Of a DNA stretch of 64,000 nucleotides, positions 58,063 to 64,000 are shown in pieces (position 1 is the stretch's first letter; each line of letters begins with the position of its first letter). The stretch is taken from NCBI GenBank assembly GCA_028551475.1, contig CM052354.1:31705258-31769257 (forward strand), in the 5' to 3' direction. The stretch is from Casuarina equisetifolia. Lineage: Eukaryota > Streptophyta > Magnoliopsida > Fagales > Casuarinaceae. The position numbers and the translations under genes were made by a program. The notes below the pieces were generated by a model. That model ran no database searches, had not been told where the DNA came from, and worked only from the letters and a program-made list of their open reading frames with translations.

Positions 58063-58563
58063 TGAAGAGAATCAACGCTGCCTTGGTCCCACAAAAAAGA
58101 ATTCTCCATGTAACCAGAATTATGTAGAAAAGAAGGAGAAGAAGAAAATGACATGGACCCACGTGAAGAAGAAGTGTAAGAAAGATTAGCCACCGAACGA
58201 AAGACAAGAATTGTCAAAGAAAGGAGTCAAAAAGTGCGGCTGTAAATTATAAAAAGAGAAGTGGAGAATTGTCTAGAAAGCCAAAGAACCGACTTGTAAA
58301 GTCGGTCATACATTCTATAAAAAGAGGAAGGCACCCAAGGTGAGTTAGTGCAACCAAGTGCAACCTGAGCAAATGTGAGTAATCAGGTGTCCAAAGAGTG
58401 TCCTAAAAAGTCTTCAAAAGCGTGTGTCCATAAAGTGTGAGAAGTGAGGTAAGTGCTTGTCGTTGGCCTTGTGAAAAGTTCATTTTTTATATAAATAAAA
58501 TTCTTGTATTTTTTGTCCTCCTCCATTTTGTGTGTGATTCTCGGGCCCACTTGAGCTTCAACA
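58063..58563 (+). repeat. 3' LTR of the Copia element
   Basis: 501 bp, same ends as the 5' LTR and differing at eight positions by my count. It is preceded by the polypurine tract at about 58049-58062. Confidence 0.9.
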
Positions 58564-59139
58564 AAACCTTACACAAATAGTTGAATTCTGATGCGAAATT
58601 GCTGTTTGCTCGTGGACAATATAGCAAGCACGTACAGCGGATCCCATTCACCTCGCATCACTATGCAAATTGGGTGGCAGCGACACTGTTACGTACGACA
58701 TACAGATGCATGAAAGAACCAGTGGGAATTCCTTTCTTACGAAAGATACAGTAAACCAGTGCCTTTGTGCGATGTCTCTCTGCAAAATAAAAGCATATAC
58801 GGTCTTCGGTGACAAACATAGACGCAGGAATTATGGTTCTGAGAAAAGAGATATAGGAGGAAACGTTGTACAACAATGAAAGTAATGACGTCCGCTTCCT
58901 TTTTCAGCCTCGCATTCGAGTCGCTTTGGCCACCGGACGCACTGGGTCACTCCTCAACAGCTGGGCATTTGGGGTGCATCGTGCGATAAGCTTTAAGCTT
59001 TAAGCTCTAAATAGCCAAACTCTTTCCCATTCCGCAAGATTATGGAGGAAATATATATCACATTTCTTGGAAGAAATTCAAGGAAGCCAAGGCTCATCAA
59101 TCAGTGTATATAAAGTCAAACAGAAAAAGTGGACAACCA

Positions 59140-60566
59140 CTTAGTAGCAGGTGATAAAAAAGCAAATATAGAAACAGATAAAAAAAAAAAGAAGGATAAA
59201 CAAGCATATTGCCCATGATCGACAGCCACTTGGTCTCAAAGCTTTCCCACAGCACAAGCATTAGTTTGCCCATAACCGGTTGCGATGTCAGATTCATAAG
59301 CCCAACAATTTTATTTTTCACTTTTAGCCAGATGGCCCTGTCAAGAGAAGCAAAAGTAGAGTCAGGACCCTCTGCATATTTTAAAAAATTCACCTTTTAA
59401 CCTAAAAAAAAAAGATTCCTTACAATTCTAGGTTCTAATTTAAGTTCTGCCCCTTATCGAGAAAGAACAAAATGTAAAGAAAATATTGTAGACAGGTAGG
59501 AACAAAACATTAGGCAATCAATATGAACAGAAAAACAACCCACTATTTGCCTCACCTTCAAGTTCAGGCATATGAGACTCAATTTGTTTCGGCCTTTCAG
59601 AATACTACTAAAAGTAGTGAAACTTATTGACCTTCCTGAATATTTGTTGTTCTGTTCGAGTTTAAGAATACATTTCCTCCAAGTCAATGTTGATTTCAAA
59701 TAGAACCCACAATGCATTCAGGCTCTTTGATGTTAGAAAAGATTAGATGAGAGCTTTCTAAGTGTCAACACACTAAAACAAAATGTGGACCCTTAAGCTT
59801 AACCAAAAATCTCCAAGACCAGAACACATTCTGTAGTCAAGAAATCTTGGCTCAAGGCTTCTCCCGAAGAAACAGAACTCAAGTTTGAAATAAGTTACAG
59901 TTTGAAAGATGTAGACGAGAATGGCTGGTAAAGGATTACATGCACACATGGGTGAAACAAAACTAGGAAAGGGGCCCTGATGGATGACCGTCCAAATCAT
60001 TTAACAGAGCGGTAAGGAAAGGGATCTTGACAAGACAGTTTTGACGGTACGGCATATCGGATTCAATATTTCCAATCTATTCATTTATTTCATGATAATC
60101 AGTAGACCTGAGAGTAAGCCTGCGCCAAGCCCATCCTACTGCTCTTCGCATCCCATAAACCAAAGGCACACTTGTACAGAGACACAATAACACAGACAAA
60201 ACATCAGATATATCTACTTGTTTGTTTGTCCTGTTCTAGAATAACACAGTTACTGTAATCCAGTAATGGTAAAACGGTCTTTATATCTGGTAGGTGGTTT
60301 AACTGAGATCTCGCCGTAAACTTTACAATCAGGTTGAAACAGAAAGACCTAGCTTTTAAGCCCATGGCTGAAGCTTCCAAGACTCACATTGTAGTCAGGG
60401 AAGCTATTTCAGCAACTAGGACGTTTTCTTTTTGTGTTTTTGTTCTATTTTTAGACACCAGTGGAGCTAATTTGAAGCAGATTCTAAAGCGAGAAACTGA
60501 ACTAACTCAAACCGAGACAAAAGCTATTAGATCGAAGACAAACACACAACCAGTAAAAAATTGAAG
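59140..60566 (-). pseudogene. DUF1218 pseudogene, copy H: degraded exon 1 plus exon 2
   Basis: Sister of copy E. Exon 2 (59337 to about 59140) follows an acceptor GACAG and retains SDIATGYG, with the same 1-base deletion upstream and the same loss of the AFLFLMASQ helix. A shifted frame (KLMLVLWESFETKW...) follows. Exon 1 (about 60566-60518) keeps only a corrupted LLVV...FDLIAFV equivalent with a lost ATG and no donor. Between them is about 1.2 kb of intron that aligns with 25.96-27.02 kb. Non-functional. Confidence 0.6.
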
Positions 60567-60609
60567 GCCAGGCCTGACAACACCTAAATCTCCATCTCTT
60601 TCACACTTG

Positions 60610-60800
60610 TGATGGCTGGTTTGGGAGCCCCGATCCAGTCGGGCTCTACAATTGTCCCGGCTAAGCCAGGATGGGTGGCTAACTCGACTTGGTCAGGTCT
60701 GGGTCTGACGAGATGCGACGAGATCCGGCCAGCAAGAGTTTTCCGAAGAAGCCAAGAGATTCAGGAAGCCCGGCTCTTTTTGTTGATGGTCTGAAAATGC
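60610..60800. repeat. Repeat Y, copy 3
   Basis: Matches 4330-4530 and 27300-27490 ('cagtcgggctctacaattgt', 'ggtctgggtctgacgagat'). It is followed by the empty version (about 60870-60975) of the site that holds the retroelement fragment beside RLP2. Confidence 0.6.
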
Positions 60801-61139
60801 AATTTTGAAAATCCAAAAAACTTGGCTGGTGCATTGGCATGTGCTGACGTGGAAGGTGCTAATTACTACTATTAACTTTTGCGGTATCTTTTAGGAAATT
60901 CACTTTTTGAATTGTAATTTACAGAGAAATAAAACAAGTTTCTGACTACAAACTTTATATTGCTAAATATGGATTGCATTAACATATGCCTGTCGTTATC
61001 TTAATCTAGAAGTAACGTTAATCGAGAAAAGGAATTAAGAAAAAATAAACAAAAAAGAAAATCGAACAAACTTTTTGCCTTCATAGTTGCATAAACATAC
61101 CTTTATATAGTTACCAGACAAGTGCCTTGTTGATTATGT

Positions 61140-62445
61140 TTAGCTTCCATGTTGCCTCACGTTCATGCTTCTTCTTCTTTGTTGGCCCTTTGCAAAACTC
61201 TTCATAAACCAATCATGCTTCTTCCTAATCCCAAGAACAAGTCCAACTACAAATCCACATCCATATCCCATCGCTACAACTTTCCAACTAAACTCAAATA
61301 GAAACCTCCAATTTTGATTATCTCCCAAGGTTGAAGGTGGCAAATAAGCGGGCTCAAGATTCTCACATTTCTTTGACAAAAGACCTCCACATAATCTAGG
61401 ATTATCATTGAAAGAAGTATTTGAAAATGTGTCAAATTGTTTCCCAAATGGTATAGGTCCTATGAGATGATTATGAGAGACACTAAAGAATGCAAGAAAA
61501 TTGAGCTAGACAAGTTGCAAAGAGATCACACCAAATAACTTGTTATGAGAAAGATCCAATGATTCTAGCTCTGTCAAGTTTCCCAAGGAAGATGGTATAT
61601 GACCTATAAAAAAAGTTGTTTGAAAGGTTCAATAATTTAAATCCTTTTAAATCCCCTACCTCTTTTGGAATTTGTCCTTCAAATCTATTGTTCAAAAGAT
61701 CAAGAGCAATGAATAAATTATTGATTTTTTTTATATTCCAATTCATTGCCTTTATTGACAATTGTCATTGACATAAGTACTCATGTAGGATGAGCTTTTT
61801 TCATCGAGGGTTTGCATGGCTTTCCATGTTTGAAATTATTGTGAAGGTAACATGCCAGTAATGTCATTTTTAGAGAATCTCTCTGGAAGGTAACATGGAT
61901 GATATTTCAGCTGGACCAAGATGTAGTTCTTTCAATTTTGTTAAGTTTTGAGCCATACTTCTTAGGCTAGGTACTAGAACCCGCAAATCATTCTTTGAGA
62001 GATCTAAGGAAACTAAATGAGAGAGCTCCATGATTTCTGAAGGGATATAACTATAAAAATTAGCATCAGAGATATTAACGTTTGTTAACCTTGAAAGCCA
62101 TCTCAAACCAGTTGGGATTAGAGACTTATTGAAGTTATTCTTGGCAAGATTAAGCCTCTGGAGGTGAATAAGCTGGAAGAGACTGCTATTGGAATTGAAG
62201 GAACCAAGAAGACAACTATTGCGAAGGTCGAGACTGACCTGTGTCCTCGTGGCACTCAACTCCATGCCATCTACAACAATCATTGTTTTCAAGCTCCCAC
62301 ATGGAAACCTTCGAATGGGCAGAGTAAAAAAATTGGTTGCAATCGACGATGAGGCTTTTCTTGAATTGCAACAAGGCCAAACTTTCAGCATGACGGCAAA
62401 GTGGCTGCATAAAGGAAGAATATCCATTGAAGTGAGTCCAGAAGC
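61140..62445 (-). pseudogene. RLP3: receptor-like protein pseudogene with most LRRs deleted
   Basis: The N-cap is recognisable (ESLALLQFKKSLIVDC, then WHGVECHEDTGQ), and a frameshift follows into SLDLRNSCLLGSFNSNSSLF and three or four LRRs that match RLP2 closely. At about 61880 the sequence jumps from SSML to NDITGMLPSQ, far along the RLP1/RLP2 sequence, so roughly 1.5 kb of LRRs is missing. The last LRRs (61760-61540), the C-cap SKKCEN, the GYGCGF TM helix and a basic tail ending NVRQHGS are present but in broken frames. The signal peptide region is replaced by a 22-base T run (62446-62467). No product is expected. Confidence 0.85.
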
Positions 62446-62467
62446 TTTTTTTTTTTTTTTTTTTTTT
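62446..62467. repeat. 22-base T homopolymer at the 5' end of RLP3
   Basis: Uninterrupted T run that replaces the expected signal-peptide codons of RLP3. It may be the poly-A tail scar of an insertion, or simple slippage. Confidence 0.9.
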
Positions 62468-63720
62468 CAATAAACCATTGTATACTTTTTATCACATGGT
62501 TTCATATGAGTCGTCTCACAAAAAGTTGGAAAGATGATCGGCCACGCCTTGTCTAATCCCTTTAAGACTTCTGAGCCAAGTTTCTCTAAAGTATTGTTTA
62601 TGTATTTATTTTTTAAACAATTTAATATTGAAAAAAGTCTCAATCTAATCAAATGGACATACAAAGCCAGGACATAGAAGGAATGTTCAGATTATATGCA
62701 ATAAAATCAACAAAAGTCTTCGACAAAGAAATTGAAAAGAAAATAACTCTTATTCGTAAAATTGCTCAACAATCTCAAATTCACACCTTCATTTGCCGGA
62801 AATTAAAAAAGAAGTTGGAATTACATAAGTTTTTCTTGCCCACTTTAGAGGTCTACGGTTTTAAGATTCTAAATGCATAATCTTAGAGTTGCCTCCATAA
62901 CATTATCTCCGTAACCTAATTCGTCTTTTGTCCTTTGTTTATCTTTCTACCGAAAAGAATTTCTAAAAGGAAGCTATTCTTCTCTTTACCCACATAAAGA
63001 ATAAGAATAAAGCAATAGGAAGTACAAAGTATTTTCTCTTTTTATCAACTCTTCACAGATATTCTTTCGTATTTCATTATACGTTTCTAATTTAATTTAT
63101 CAACTAGGAATATATTTCTACCGACAAGAAAATCTACTAAATCTTCTGCAGCACCATAAATTATTTGAAATATGTGGCTTTGACAGGACAGGTTTTGACA
63201 AAAAGCAGATTGGGTTCAACATTTCCAATCTTTTAATTTATTTCGTGATATTCAACAAACCTGACGTTAAGTCCTACTACAAACCCATCCTACGCCTCTC
63301 GGCAACCCCATCAACTCAGGACTTGTTTGTAAAGAGACAAAATAACACGTACACACATCAAACAAATCTTGTTTGCACCCGTTGTCCTGTTCCAGAACAT
63401 CGTATAACATACTAGGTCTGTGATCAATTACTGGCTTGACTTTTAAGTAAGAAATTCCAGCCAAGCACTATGTTCTGTGGCCGAACCTTTGGAAACAGAT
63501 GTCATAATCAGGGAACTATTTTAGCAACTGGGGGTGTTTCATTTTATTGTTTTTGTTCGATTTTTGGAAACTGTTTAACCTAATTTGCACAGCAAATCCC
63601 AAAGCAGAGAAACTGAACCAACTCAAACCAAGACAACCCCTTTAGCCAAAGCTCACATGTCAAAGAAGAAACAGTTTGAAATCAGGAAACCAGCAAATCG
63701 ATGAGCAAGGCAGAACTCAC
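62468..63720. other. Intergenic; right part is the decayed first intron of DUF1218 relic I
   Basis: Matches 32480-34370 in many blocks, including 'gcctccataacattatc' and 'ggttttgacaaaaagcagattgggttcaa'. No exon 2 is present. The small open frame 62653-62880 has no recognisable features. Confidence 0.5.
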
Positions 63721-63810
63721 CTTGGTCCCTCTTTGCTCTGCACCAACAGCAGGCACAAAAGCTATCAGATGGAAGACAAGCACCATGGCCAGTAGCATCC
63801 TGGAAGCCAT
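63721..63810 (-). pseudogene. DUF1218 exon 1 relic, copy I (open, donor intact)
   Basis: ATG at 63810 opens 30 codons, MASRMLLAMVLVFHLIAFVP then AVGAEQRGTK, with donor AAG|GTGAGT. It differs from copy F by a few substitutions. As with C and F, the neighbour on the downstream side is an RLP rather than exon 2, so it is an orphan first exon. Its donor could still splice onto downstream sequence if transcribed. Confidence 0.65.
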
Positions 63811-63825
63811 TCCTGACGACATCAA

Positions 63826-63869
<44 letters not shown>

Positions 63870-63871
63870 AC
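63826..63871. repeat. Compound (TC)n(AC)n microsatellite in the relic I 5' flank
   Basis: A TC run (63826-63845) passes directly into an AC run (to 63871). Relics C, F and G have shorter CT tracts at the same place, so the repeat expanded in this copy. Confidence 0.9.
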
Positions 63872-64000
63872 TATTCGTACACAGTAACACCAAAGGAAAG
63901 GGGCGAGGATAAGCTTGCAAAGACGGAAGAGAAAGTGAAACCGATTATCTTCTGCTCAATATGGTTTAGGTCATTGATGAACATCCATGGAAGTGAATAT
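63872..64000 (-). promoter_or_regulatory. 5' flank of DUF1218 relic I
   Basis: Nearly identical to the flank of relic F (34495-34625), including 'ctattcgtacacagtaacac' and the 'aatatggtttaggtc' element. The window ends before the expected TATA position. Confidence 0.4.

Larger units (their letters stand above)
54584..58563 (+). mobile_element. Copia LTR retrotransposon, complete ends but RT/RNase H deleted
   Basis: Two 501-bp LTRs (54584-55084 and 58063-58563) start TGAAGAG and end TTCAACA, and are flanked by identical AAACC (54579-54583 and 58564-58568). A primer-binding site TGGTATCGGAGCCC follows the left LTR (55087-55100; initiator Met tRNA type). A polypurine tract (ttgagggggagaaa) abuts the right LTR. 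The internal region is only about 2980 bp because reverse transcriptase and RNase H are missing: the gag-pol frame breaks off just after the start of the RT domain. I count eight mismatches between LTRs by eye (about 1.6 percent), so insertion was fairly recent. It cannot move without help. Confidence 0.95.
54355..58945 (-). pseudogene. Relic C-JID exon (copy of TNL exon 7 and end of exon 6), split by a Copia element
   Basis: 54355-54583 and 58564-58945 together align with 42655-43305 of the TNL: 'attctaacatgcactgg-cta', 'cgaatgaagccca-acctcag', 'gatgcgaaa-ggctg-ttgc', 'ggaattcctttct-a-gaaag' and, at the end of exon 6, 'gcattcgagtc-ctttggcc'. The first part has an internal deletion of about 40 bp and other gaps, so it was already damaged. 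There is no NB-ARC, TIR or LRR sequence around it. The Copia element inserted into the middle with a 5-bp duplication AAACC. It is evidence that TNL 3' exons were once duplicated to this side of the cluster. Confidence 0.75.

Noticed and set aside
56255-58189. Several separate genes in the Copia interior
   Set aside because: All pieces are in one frame, separated only by single stop codons, and carry successive gag-pol domains of one element.
1-64000. tRNA, rRNA, miRNA or other structured RNA genes
   Set aside because: I saw no tRNA boxes, rRNA runs or long perfect hairpins that I could support by eye. A covariance-model scan would be decisive.

Overview
Organism. This is AT-rich nuclear DNA from a dicot. 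A TIR-NB-LRR gene with conventional GT/AG introns (TNLs are absent from grasses), Cf/RLP-type receptor-like proteins, plant Copia LTR elements and an L1-type LINE fragment are all present. A rosid tree or shrub fits best, but the sequence does not fix the species. All recognisable host genes lie on the minus strand; the full-length Copia element lies on the plus strand.

Layout. The window is a disease-resistance-type cluster made of repeatedly duplicated blocks. (1) Three related receptor-like protein (RLP) genes: RLP1 (9.9-13.2 kb, LRR frame of 1032 codons, but start codon lost and one stop in the N-cap), RLP2 (29.6-32.4 kb, several frameshifts and stops) and RLP3 (61.1-62.4 kb, most LRRs deleted). 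(2) A very large TNL gene (36.9-48.4 kb): TIR exon, NB-ARC exon, three LRR exons, then eight 3' exons encoding seven successive post-LRR (C-JID/PL) modules. It has a frameshift in NB-ARC, another in the LRR exon, and a solo Copia LTR in the last exon. (3) Between these lie nine exon-1 and four exon-2 relics that I recognise as DUF1218 (MWL/VCC-like tetraspan membrane protein) genes, all minus strand and all decayed. (4) Mobile elements: an internally deleted Copia element with 501-bp LTRs (54.58-58.56 kb) that split a relic C-JID exon; a 685-bp solo LTR (37.16-37.84 kb); a truncated Copia LTR/3' end (27.7-29.5 kb); and a 5'-truncated LINE with a 17-bp target-site duplication (23.7-24.7 kb). 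(5) Several families of 0.2-2 kb low-copy repeats.

How the parts relate. DUF1218 relics, RLPs and the TNL alternate in one orientation, and some RLPs and DUF1218 exon-1 relics share the same 5' flank. The picture is a cluster that grew by unequal duplication of composite blocks and has since decayed. No host gene is intact as given. The best-preserved coding potential is RLP1 and the TNL, whose lesions are few enough that allelic, accession-specific or sequencing differences must be considered. The most unusual structure is the TNL with seven tandem C-JID modules.
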